Positions 36,800 to 48,837 of a DNA stretch of 64,000 nt are shown here, one piece after another (position 1 is the stretch's first letter; every line of letters starts with the position of its first letter). A program made the translations under genes and the position numbers. The stretch is from contig NC_135247.1 in the NCBI RefSeq assembly GCF_947623445.1, positions 17,734,501-17,798,500 of the forward strand, read 5' to 3'. Under the pieces are notes generated by a model that saw only the letters and a list, made by a program, of their open reading frames with translations, was not told the DNA's origin and searched no databases. The DNA is from Clavelina lepadiformis (Eukaryota > Chordata > Ascidiacea > Aplousobranchia > Clavelinidae).

Positions 36800-39700
36800 T
36801 ACGACCTGTACTTGTGCATTTTGCTGTGGCTACTAGCTGGTAGCTACTCTACATATACTCGTCCAGTAAAAGTATTGGGTTAAATGTGTAGATTGAGAAA
36901 ATTGAATCAGGTCATTACCACGACGGCAACCGTCGTTACAACACAAAGTAAGACAAGGTTTTGCGCAAACAAGCTTTCGATGTAAATGAAACATGACGCC
37001 GTAAAAAAGTTAATAGCCAAAAATTACAAATTCACTTGCTTTATACGGCATATAATATATACTAGAATAATTCCTTTTAAAAGTAACAGCCATCGTCGCA
37101 AAAAACACATCTACAAATACTTCTGTTGTTTTAGAACGATTGTCATTGTTCAGTTCATTCTTTAAAAATAAAATGTAAACATATTTGACGATATCACCTT
37201 ACTCGTTTTAACAAATAAAGTATGATAATATCGTTTATCTCAATTCATGTTATTATCCGTTTAAATCGGTAAAGTGCTAACGCATACCTTGAGGCTACGA
37301 CGCCAGGCTACTGCTTATAATTTGTCAATGGCTTTTCGATTAAGGGGTGATTCCCCTGCAAAAAGCACCAAATAGTAATGCGCGTCTAGTCCTGGCTCAC
37401 CAATCATTTGTGTACACAGCTGTCATAGACAAAACATCCGCTTACCGACAAAGCGCGCTTACTGAAGTCACCTCATAATGACAATGCCGATTACGACTTT
37501 AATTTCTCTCCCATGGCGAATCTTGTGGTTAGCGGGTTTAAGCACCGTGTAGTTGAATTAAAAAGCTCAGTATTTGCTTGATATTTACCTGGAATCGCGT
37601 GTTGTTCTGGTCGCGATGGCGGCAAAAATAAGAAGGTTCTTGTTGCAACTAATATCATTAGTACCTCCTTCTGTACTTCAAACACTTTAAATAAGATCAA
37701 GCGTCTGCTTTGTCAAAAAAACAAGGTTGTTTGCGTAGATTGTGCTCTAATCAACCGAGACCGTGGCAAGAGTTACATTTGCGTCATAATTCAAATACCG
37801 TGAAGAAATTTCCAAGTTAATCTGAAAATGTCAATCACAATAGTTTACAACGGACTAATTTATAAAATAAATGTGCTTGGATTAGAAAAGAAAACGCTGT
37901 CACAAACTTCTACAACAGATAGAAGTAAAACTGTTAAAATGTACAGTTAGTATCGTGTTAAACGCAACAAACATAGTGTAAGGTTCAAGTTATATCGCAG
38001 CCAACGTTAATTAAAATGCTATTGTTTAATACGATAAAAAACGATGTTATCAAAATACGATGATATCAAAACATGCCTTGTCAATAGAATCTCTCAATCA
38101 GAAGTTTGAGAATCGCGCACGAAAATTCTTTCCTTGAGCGTCGTGATGTTCATTGTCGTGACAAACAGCGCTATGTTTAGGCTGGTTATTTCTCTCCGTT
38201 TATTCTCGGATACGACTATGACTATAATTTCCTGTTTAAACGCCGGGTGGTGTTGGGATTTACTTACTTTAGATTTAGACTAGTTTTGGTCAATAGGGCG
38301 AAAGGGAATTTTAAAACGTTCTCCCACGTTTTAAATTAAGAAGCTAAAAATGCTTCGCGTTAGACACATCCTTAACTATGTCATGCTGCCTTGAAATAAA
38401 TATATGAGTAATAATAACTGGCTTCGTCCGGTATTCAACTTCATTAATTTCTGAAAAACTGTAAACGTAATAGTTCTGACAAAAACGCATATAACGCAAG
38501 GTAACGTCTTTCAAAACATCACCGACATTCAATTTTAAAAACGGTTTATCATAAAAAAGCAAAGTGAAAGCTAAAATTTTCACACAAAGTTATAACTGGG
38601 CCAAAACGAAATCGCCGTTCACCACTTTGTTGAGAGTCAAATGCAGAGCTTTGTAGCAAGCACGGAACATTGAACGCGCTTCGCTGGAGCGGCCATCGCC
38701 CTGATAACGTTCTCCTCCCTGGGTTGATTAGATCGGTGTGCCACATGCTAGAATGGTAAGAGTGGCTGACATTGATATGTTTTTAGTCTGGATGTGGCTG
38801 GCTGGGGAAAGAGGTTGTTTTTCTTTTTACTCATGAACGAGTATTTTAGTAGACACCCCAACTAGCGGTTAAACGTTTGTGCGTTGTTTCCATGTCATTA
38901 AAAGGTGGGATTGACTGTGTAAGTGACTGCAGTAAGAAGAAAAGCCCGGTTGTTGAAGCAGCCGTTACCTCGATAAGAACCTGGCAGTGTACGAAAGTCT
39001 TATTAGTTGCTAATGCAAACTTTTATATAAGATCTTTGATTTGATTTAAAAGGAAAGTTTTATGCCATAAACTTTTTGGCATAAAGTATAACATAAAGTA
39101 TCGCAAAAACTCATTTTATGTTCAAAATACGAAAATTCCCGAAACTAATGTTGTTGATGAGCCAGTGACTTTATGTCATAAAGCGCATAACCACGTAAAG
39201 TTTTATTCCTAGAAAAGCAATCGTTACTTGATTTATAGAATACCGACAATCCTCCCGCTTAACGAGTCTTTGCTTTTCTAATGACGCAATCACAAACAAG
39301 TTTGCACAAACAAGAAACTCTTCTGATGTTGGAAAGAAATTAAGATCATGCGTTGCAAACTAAGTCATTGTGCACGTGATAAAAACGTTGAAAAAATTGT
39401 TTTTTTTACGTCCAACTTGAGCTATTTCAAAGTATTTCGATAAGTTTCTACAAAGAATGTATTCACTTTAGGATTTGCATCCAAAGTAGGGGAATTTGCT
39501 CAGAAAGGTGAAAATAACAAAGTTTAAAATTAAAGAGGAAGGTATCTTTTTCGTCAGCCGTTCAAATATTTATTTAATGACACATTTCTTTGTCACATAG
39601 TGACGTTTTCCTTATCATCGGTAAACAAGTTGAAGTCATGACCGCTATTGCAAAACAACTATTCCTGTGCCTGTGTGCTTTTCATGTAAATGTTTTCCTC

Positions 39701-40190
39701 GACTAACCGGAACAAGTTTTACTTTTAACGAAACGACAACAAATAGAAACAAAAGACCGTAAAAAATTCTATTTTCGACGTCACCTGCTGCGATCGCTTG
39801 ATCAAAAATGAAGTGCTCAAATGCTCAAATTTATGATCGTTAAACCACAACACATTTATTTGTGCGCTTTCGCATGCATCATGATAAACTGTCAAACCTG
39901 TATTTAAAACTCTCTACATCTGTGCAAACTGTTGGTGATTAAATTAGGAAAACTGAAATTCCTTGAAAGGTCAGTTTGTTTCCCGTTAAAATAAATCTCT
40001 ATGGGAACAAACATAACAAATACATGTGGTTAATGTCGTCATGACTGATGAGGTCACCAACAACGTCATATAGCTCAAAGCTAACCTATTAAGAATGTGG
40101 AACATTTTGTAAAATTTTCCACTGTTTTGACTTCAAGTCAACTATATATAAAGGAAAACGACACGCAAAGAACATTTCGTCATTAGCATG
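36800..40190. other. Intergenic, no gene recognised
   Basis: At 37270-37380 there are scrambled relics of the arm sequence found at 3530-3640 and 30715-30850 (CCTTGAGGCTAC and a CCCCTGCAAAAAGCACCAAATA variant). This hints at an older duplication. No coding region is recognised. Confidence 0.4.
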
Positions 40191-40200
40191 TTAGCATGTA

Positions 40201-40572
40201 GGGGACTGACATCTGGAACAAGACAGAGAAACATCGAGCATACAGTCCACCAACTGCATGTAATGCCTCGATGAATGCAGGCTTTAAATTCATGGGCGAC
40301 TACGCTAAATATGGATACAGCTATAACAAGAAGTGTGACCTTCATGACTTAACAAAAAATATGAATTTAACATCTCTGTATAAACAAAGTTATAAAAATT
40401 GAAAGCTAACAAGGAAATCGCAATAATGGATTTACTCATTGAAGAAACCGCAAAGCATTTGAACGGATATTACCGATCGAACTGTTCATTACAAATGAAA
40501 CAGATCTTGAGCAATGATGAAGTAGCAGAATTTAGAAGAAAAAAAGCCAATACAGAATTTCAAGGAAACTAA
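40201..40572 (+). CDS. Two adjacent small ORFs, possible remnant of an unknown gene
   Basis: A frame beginning after a CATGTAG acceptor-like site at 40200 runs about 66 codons to a TGA at 40400-40402. It has a Cys-, Tyr- and Lys-bearing composition (YAKYGYSYNKKCDLHDL). A second frame, ATG 40426 to TAA 40572, encodes 48 residues (MDLLIEETAKHLNGYY...). Both look more protein-like than the surroundings, but they are in different frames and match nothing I recognise. They could be exons, a decayed gene or chance. Confidence 0.2.
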
Positions 40573-42970
40573 AATTTATTTGTCATTTATTTTTCTGTAT
40601 TTTCGAAATGTTTCATACAATCGTTTGCCAGTTTATTGCTCGTAACTTGTCTGCCCATAGACATCAGTGCAGACATTTGCAGAGATCTTTTGACAACGTA
40701 ATAAAACGTAAAAGCACTTTACATTACTGGATGGTGGAACATGAACAACCGAAACTCGTTGGAAATGTTTTATTCCAAATTCGTTAATCCTCGTTTATTT
40801 TAAAGCAGAGGAGTTTTCTCCCATACAATGTCATTGCGCAAGTCAAACAATTAGTCATCATTGTCTGGAAATCCGTGTTACAGGAATTTAGGTGATACAA
40901 GCGATACAACTACACTGCACGGTAAAGTAAAAACGAAAAACAAGTTTTGCGATTGAATTATATCAAGCTTATTGTACTAACTTGTCTAGGATTAAACGAA
41001 AACGTGACCAGAGTTCGAAACTGCGTCAAATTCTCGGTCGAATGAGACCAAGGATCTCTCACAGTTCCCAAATCAAAAAAATGTGTTTTTTAAATGATTA
41101 AGTATAAGATTTACATAAATGACGTAACTGGACCCTGTGCACGGGTAATGATACATAGCAATGTTGAACACCACAGTTTGTGGCTTGATTCTCACAAAAA
41201 CCTGTGTTTTATCGTCTCTGTTTATGTATATTATATTAATCGACGTCTTCTGGTTGTATGCTGAGTACGTGGTGATCGGCTTACTGCCAGAGAAGCAGGC
41301 CAAAAATGGTACGTCATGAAAGATTGTTGTTGCGCATTTCAAGCTTTTTCGTAGGTATGAGAAGTCAAGGTTTAGTGATTCGGCTGCTCAACAACAGTGA
41401 AACCTGACAAAGTTGCGGTCACAGAAACGCACGTAGTTGGGTTTGTGTTTTGAAGGAATTGACGTGTTATCGCAAATATGTGGTTTCACCAAACAAACGT
41501 AGAGCAAAAAACTAATCCACGCACGAGTTTGTTCTCGACAAACAAAAATATCACAGGCACATAGAAAACAGCGAATGAAAATGTTATTTGCCATAAGTGT
41601 TTTGACAAAAACTTTAAATTATGAGTTACTAATACACAAGGTCATAATTTACAGAAATTTTTTTTATCCAAACTAAACTGGTACTGATTGCATCAAGTGC
41701 AAGAATACTCTAAACCAATAGTTTAAAATACAAATCGGCATTGGTTTTAATTTGATCTGTACAATAATTATCTTCTGATAGATTGATACGACATTGGTTT
41801 AGGTTTTTTTCAGTTAGACATGAAACAATAATTACATTTGTTAAGGGGTTAAAGAGCAAAAGAGTTCAGATATTAAAGATCAAAAAAACGCATTGGCTTT
41901 ATACAACGTATGAAATACAAACGATATTGAAACCATATTTAACGTGAAGAGTAACAAGACACTCACAGCCAATACATTGTAGCGCTTTTAAAATAACGAG
42001 GTCACGTCACGGTTTCACGCTTCGACAAATATCATGTTGTTCCAAACTTTTCTTGTAAATTTTGTTGCGACTGTGAATGGGTAAGATGACGTGGTCATAT
42101 AGTTTTTGGGGACTGAAATAACCAATAAAGGTATATAACATACATGATACTTGAAATGTCTAAAGCGCTGACAAAGCGAGCGCCAAATAAGCCAGAATAC
42201 ATTTTGAAAATAATTTAGGCGGATATAGATGTAAGCAATACAGTAGTTTTGATATTTTGTAGCAATTAAATATTTGTTTGAGGTTAAACAGAAAACTTAT
42301 AATGTCTAATATTGATCAAACAATCAGGATTAGCGTTTTCAGCAATATCGTCTAGAAAAACTAGAGCTGAAATGGTTTCGAAATTTTCATTTTCACGCAT
42401 GAACAATGAACCATTCTCCTGAAAGTACTTAAACAACAAGTTGACCCGGTGGCAGAAAACACATCAACCCCGAGTAATAGGGATAGTGACGACACAAAGT
42501 TTGTCAAAACAGGAAGATCCAGACTTTTCAAACAAAAAAAATGTATTTCTTTGTGCTTCGGCAGGAAAGAAACAAAACCTTCGTATAACCAGGATAAGGC
42601 CGTTGGCACAAACAGCAAGATTTCTGACGTAGGTGACAGAAATACGAAGCAACGATTAAAATGAAGTAGATTCTAAAAACAGCTACAAAGGGACTTTTAC
42701 ATCGAGCCTGTCTCTATAAAAGCAAACGCATTTCGGGAAAGGTAGTTAGTGACATATCGCTTACTGTGGTATCAGATCAAAGTACAAGTAAGCGGTCACT
42801 AACGCTTGTGCTGATTGACTGAAGATATTTAGTGAAATTTTCGGCAAAGAACGATATCGTGAACGAAGCTTAAGTAAAAAGTCTCTGATCATTTTTTTGG
42901 GTTTTCGCAGAAACATCAATTAGTTACAAAAGTTATCAATAGTGGTCGTATTTTTTAAAAAATAAAAAAA
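40573..42970. other. Intergenic and 5' flank of DDO copy 4
   Basis: No gene is recognised. This 5' flank does not resemble that of copies 1 to 3 in any stretch I could align by eye. A CTATAAAAGC box at about 42714 lies some 255 bp before the start codon and could be a TATA element. Confidence 0.4.
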
Positions 42971-44777
42971 ATGTCCCTTAACATCGCTGTTATTGGAGCT
43001 GGTATCATGGGTCTGTCGACTGCTTACAAAGTTATGAAAGACATACCCAATTGCAAGGTAAGTCACTGACATTTTCAAACGTTTGATGATTTAGTAGCAG
43101 CGAAAAGGTTCATCATACTTTGGGAATTTTGGTTACAAGTTAAACTCAAAGTTAACATTAACACAAAGTTATTTAACAGGTAACCGTCTTCTTTGACAAA
43201 TGCTCACCTGAAACGACTGGAAATGTGGCAGCTGGTTTCATCTATCCCTATCCATGCGGACGACCATATGCTGATGGACAAGATGAACCAAAACTCTTCG
43301 GATGGTTTGAAAAGACCATGGATTGGTTGAAAATGCTTTACAAAAATCCCGATGCGTACAAAATGGGTGAGTATATTGCTATGATCTCCACTAAACAAAC
43401 TATAATATATGAAATTAAAAAGGTTTAATTTCTACAGGTATTAACCCAGTGTCTGGTTATATTATGGGCGGGGCAGTTCCTGAATATGCAACAAAATTAT
43501 TTCCTGATTTTCGGGAAATCGATCCAAAAGCACAATCGGCTTTTATGATTCCTCAACAACCAGGTTATACTTTTACAACATGGCAATGTGATTGCTCCAA
43601 GTATTTGCCATGGCTCATGGATCAAATCAAAGCCATGGGTAAGTGTGAAAATGAATCAGTTTGCTAAAGTAACTAACCATGAACTACATTTGCGATTCCT
43701 TCATTAATATATGTTTGGTGTATAGGAGGGCGATTTATACGTCACCATATCAACGCATTTACCGATTTGAAAGATTTCGATCTTATTGTGAACTGCACTG
43801 GTATTAATGCAAACTTCATTACAAATGACAAGAAGATGCAACCTGACAGAGGACAGGTGAATTTTCAACCAAGCTTAAATTTTGTTGAGAAAAATTGAAA
43901 TTAACTTTAATTATTCAACCAGATTCCATAATTTAAACAAAAGTGTTTGTAAATTTTAAAGTAACATTTCCTCTGGTTTATTTACAGGTGATTGTGGTAA
44001 AAGCTCCTTGGATCAACCACTTCTACATTTCTGGAACAGACACTTACATTCTACCTCGTATGGAAGAAGTTGTCCTTGGTGGGACTCACCAAGTTGGTAC
44101 GGTTGCAAGTGAATTGTTTTTTCAGAGCTAAAATGAGCATAAATATGTTTTACTCATTTAAAAATGAAGTATTAGCACGAACCAGTTGATCACTGTCGTA
44201 TAAAACAGGTGATTACAACTTACGTACCAACGTACTACTCATCTAACATTTATTATCATTAGCTGAAAGCCTACGAAATTTCTCAAGTTATTCATGTTCT
44301 CTTGTGGTAACAGGTGATTACAATTTGAAAGAAAATCCTGAAGACACAAAAAAGATCTGGAGAGAATGTCTCAAGATTTGTCCAAGTCTGAAATACGGTG
44401 AAATAAAAGAAGTTTGAGTTGGTCTGAGACCGGGGAGAAGTGCAATAAGGTTTGTAAAGAGCATGACCTGTTTGTGGGATCTGCATCGTTAGTCAAGTGA
44501 AAAAGGTCGCTCAACTTTTAATCTAACCCTGTACATACCATGTTGGTTTTTTAGAATTGAAGTTGAGGAAATGAATCTTGATGGGAAAACTGTTCCAGTT
44601 CTGCACAACTACGGACATGGAGGAGCTGGTGTCACTTTTCACTGGGGATGTGCAATTGAAGCAAGTGATGCTCTCCAAACTTATCTGAAGAAAACAAAGA
44701 ATTCATCGCAGCTGAGCATCAAAGATATTATTCCAATGGTTAATGCTGCCACGTTGAGCTGTCAGAGCAAATTGTAA
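42971..44777 (+). pseudogene. D-aspartate/D-amino-acid oxidase, copy 4, with nonsense codon in exon 6
   Basis: All seven exons are present with GT-AG junctions: 42971-43057, 43180-43366, 43438-43638, 43726-43856, 43988-44096, 44314-44449, 44555-44777. Exon lengths equal those of copy 1. In exon 6 the codon at 44415-44417 is TGA where copies 1 to 3 have CGA (Arg273), a CpG-type transition. The predicted product would stop at 272 residues. It would lack GLRPGR, the HNYGHGG signature and the SKL signal, so it should be inactive. Everything downstream, including SCQSKL, is still intact. That suggests recent inactivation, a polymorphism or a sequencing error. Confidence 0.85.
44204..44221 (+). repeat. 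Duplicated exon 6 start inside intron 5 of copy 4
   Basis: AACAGGTGATTACAACTT repeats the acceptor and first 13 bases of exon 6. It matches copies 2 and 3 better than copy 4's own exon (which has ACAATTT). It lies about 105 bp before the real exon. Splicing here would run into a stop after about a dozen codons. Confidence 0.75.
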
Positions 44778-47700
44778 CAAACAAATTCTCGATCAAGCAG
44801 TGACGACCTTGTTTATATCGGTCGTTGCGACAAGACTCATTTAAATATAACCTTTGCAACGTGTAATTCTCTGTACATTTTGTCTTCTTGATGCTGTGCA
44901 ATTTTTTTATCAACTTGTTATTTTCTACACACTGTTGCTTCGACGAGCCGATTTCGGCAAACCTTATTTCTTAAATATCACATGTGAGACGAATCTTCTA
45001 AGTTAGCATGTACATAAACAAGTTCTTGTTGTATATTTTCTTTCTGAGATATTTATTTCTGCTTTTTATGCAAACCAATGCTATGCGCTGTAATAAAAAT
45101 TAATCTTTTACATTCGTGTGTTCAGATGGCGTATTGATAATTCCGAAAACCAAATCAAAGCAATGAGTTTAATGGAATTGACATGAATTAATACAAACAA
45201 AGCTTTATACCAAATAAAAATATTTACAGCGACAATCAATTGCTCCCTTGTGCTGTTTTTGAGGTTAAATACATAAAAAACAAATCAACCTGTCATCAAC
45301 TTATCATAATGTTCAGATAAACAAATAAACAGATGTGCAAAACATTAGCGTAATGTTTCGTAATAAAGTGTTCGTTCTGCAGCACTTGTTGTCGCCAAAA
45401 AGGCAGCAATCAAAAAGTATTTGTTCTTGTCAATGATGTTAGTAGCATCCTGACGATCTTGACTTGATTGTGTGATGACAAATATTTGATTCCAATACAA
45501 CCTTTCACCTTAACATCTGGTTTAGGCGGTCTAATGCAAAGAATAGCCTGAATGCCGTTTATGACCTTCCTAATCCAATGCCAAAATGGTAATAATGAAA
45601 AATGTTATTAACTACAGTACTTATAACTAATATAACACTAATAACTGTGAGTCAACTGATATTTGTAACTTTGCAGTAAGAAAAATTTTAATACTTTTGT
45701 AGCTAAAACGCTGGATTTAAGTAAGATGTGTTATTTCGCAATAAAAAACGTCATAAATTAAGATACACTTAAATTGTGTTATCATATTTTCTATTTTTAT
45801 GCTTATTATTCCGGAACTGATTTTGCACATTAGCATGACTTGTTGAATAGGCTACAAGCATCAAGTTCTGCAACTTGCAAACTAGACTTTGAGATCCCGT
45901 CATACGATTATGGCGTCATATATCAGATTTAGAACAAACACAATCAAAAATATGACCTGGTTTTACCAAGCGCTTATACCAATTTAAACAAGACCGTTGG
46001 CTTTGAATATGGCTAATGGGTGTGTTTACGGGTCGACGTTACAACATTTCTAATAAATTGAAACTTTCCCGGACAGATAAATTTCTCGTTACACCGTTGA
46101 CACATGATCGTCTGTTTGCTTTCCAGGCTTGGCTGTAACATTAACATCTTTGCCCTAAACCACAAAAATAAAATGTTGCACGCAACAATCTTTTTGTACC
46201 TGGTAAAACTAACCGCAAAGTTACTATTCTGGGAAATGCTGGGGTTACCAGGAATCTATAGGACAATAAATTAATGTATTACGTAAACTAACAAAGCATC
46301 AAATCACGAAGGCGCATCTGTTTCTCCTAAACGTTGTTGTCCAATCAAGTAAACGTTTTATGTCAGGCCTTTTCAAAAGTTCGGGGTCACATACTGTAGA
46401 CAATTATTTTCTGACGTAGGTGTCAATATTATCTGAATTTATGCTGACAACCTCGGATCATATTACATGGCTTCAAACATCACTTAAATCAACAAAGACA
46501 GTGAAATACTGTCTACAGTTAATTTGCAAAATGAAGCACTCTTGGTAAACTTTTGTATCGATGATATTCCAATGTTGGTAAATGCGGTTCCCATCTGTAT
46601 GTATGCTATCAAAGTTTATCCTTTGTGTATATGTTGCCTTTTGAACAAACCTAAAAAAGAACAGATTGCTAACAAAATTCATATCAACGCTTCTTCGTAA
46701 ATGAAGGATAATTTCCAAACTTTAGTTGAGTTTTTTTAACTTCTTCTCGTTCTCTGTATTCCAAGGCCATAATACGCCGCAAATGGACTCGATGATATGG
46801 AGCAGTTAGAGCACCAGGCTCGCATTACAGAAATACGAGACGAGGTCGATAGTTAGCGGCGTTGTCGTCGTAAGAACGGAACAATGCTTGCTCTTGTTCA
46901 GCGGTCCAAATGAACACTTCCAAATTCGGGCAAAACTTCATTGAAAAACGAAAATGTTGGTTTCTAACGGAACTTGCACAAATTCAAGCTCGGCAAAGGG
47001 TTGAAGTCGTGCAAAGACGTTCCTCATTCCGAAGATATAAATTTTTTACCACACCATCAATTACATTTACATTTATGGGCAGTCTAAAAAATAAATCCTA
47101 GCAGTCGTTTGCCTTAGCTGAATATTTCATCGTGTTTTTCTTTACTCGCCATTTCTACATTTCAAACTCTTACTATACATTTATCATCTATTTACGAATC
47201 ATATTCTGCATTAAGTTAAGGACAATCAAAATTTTATCTGATCAATCAAAGTGCTTCTGCCCTTGGCTGCATCACCATTTGAACACGACGCAGTGACGAA
47301 ACAGCTTCGTAAAACATTTTCATCTGTGACGTAATTGCCTACGTGACAATTGCCAGGTAATCGACTCTACCCTCAGATAGTTTAGCGGTTTCGTATTATA
47401 ACAAATCTTACCGCAGCTGATTAGTTGGGCAAATACATTTATAGTTTTTTTAAAATTTCTTTATTTTAGGATCTTTTTAATAAAATTATGCTTTCAAATA
47501 AAAAGCATGTTGTTGGTGCAAAGCTTCGACTTCAAATAGACAAACTTTCTATTAATGACGTCATATACCACGTGACTTGCAGCATGTTATAACTCAGATG
47601 TTAGCACTGTGACAGAGACCACGACTGATTAAGACGTACGCCACTTGGTGGCAAAATTAAGACTCATTTCCGACCCATTAACTTTGTTACATCTTTATTG

Positions 47701-48613
47701 ACATAAAAGAAAGACTAAAGTTATGTAGCTTGTTCGTTTAGCTAACTTAAATATAAAACAAAGAAACACAAGCCTTAATTTTGCAATACATGTTTTGTAC
47801 ATCACTATCTTACAACTTGACATTGTAAATTTTCTCTAAATGTTGTCCAAGCTTAATAAACTGAAGGTGTGAAGTTTGCCAGAAAATGAATTTTGGCTTT
47901 AAACACACTGATAACGGTTTCGATTTTTACCGAAGGAAAATTGTACAGTTACATAAAGCAGTATAGTAGTTAAACTGCACTGCATTGTACACTTAATATG
48001 GGTAAGGTTATCATTATCATGTTTTATTTGGTCAACATACTGTGAGCCTTAATTGTTGTGATATTTATTAAATGTTGTTATGCTCGTACGTTGATGTTGT
48101 TGCGGTTTTTGTTGTTGTTATGGTATAGTTGTCATTAATTTGTATCTATTTGTATTGCTAACTTTATACTTTCATCGCTTGAAACTTATCGATGTTACCA
48201 TGGTCATAAAGGTTTGTTTGCAAAGAAATAAAAAGTAAACTCTTAACACGTACAGCGGTTGTGGAAATGGATTTATTTACAAGATAAAAGAAAACGTCAT
48301 AGCACACACGCCAAAGCAACAATTTGCAAAAATTCACATTGGTTAGTAAATGGTTTCAGTTTTAGAAACACGGAAAGTGACACAAAGGGAAAATAGTACA
48401 CAAACAAAGCAAACGGTAATTTTACAAAAAAAATAAAAAATAAATCAAGTAAAACACATTTCTACAACACTTGAAGAATTACTAGCACAAGCAAAGTATG
48501 AAATACAAATTTATACAAACTAAGATATGCCACAATTATTGGAAAGTAACCAGGTCTGTAGGTATTGCTACAACATGGATTCAAGGAAGACTTGAAGATA
48601 ACTATAGAGTGTT
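44778..48613. other. Intergenic, no gene recognised
   Basis: Frames at 46473-46718 and 46910-47101 show no family resemblance. Segment 46080-46130 shares a word (TGATCGTCTGTTTGCTTTCC) in variant form with 50478-50515, suggesting a dispersed repeat. Confidence 0.4.
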
Positions 48614-48837
48614 TTAGAGTTTGCTTTCAAATTTCGAGTTACAATCTGCGAGACTTGAAAACAAGTTTTGAACTTGAGCGGAGTTTGATTGCTTTTCTTT
48701 CAGATAAGTTTGGAGAGCATCACTTGCTTCAATTGCACATCCCCAGTGAAAAGTGACACCAGCTCCTCGATCCATGTCCGTAGTTGTGCAGAACTGGAAC
48801 AGTTTTCCCATCAAGATTCGTTTCCTCAACTTCAATT
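48614..48837 (-). pseudogene. DDO copy 5: isolated, frameshifted exon 7
   Basis: An intronic acceptor (TTTTCAG) is followed by exon 7 sequence, from IEVEE through LDGK to a terminal ESKL and TAA. Four extra bases (GATC) sit inside the HNYGHGG signature codons at about 48768-48772, which breaks the frame. No exons 1 to 6 are found on the minus strand up to 52 kb. The retained acceptor shows it came from genomic DNA, not from an mRNA. Confidence 0.85.

Noticed and set aside
46740-47101. Possible transposase remnant near 46.8 kb
   Set aside because: Short frames on both strands vaguely recall element proteins, but no conserved motif could be pointed to.
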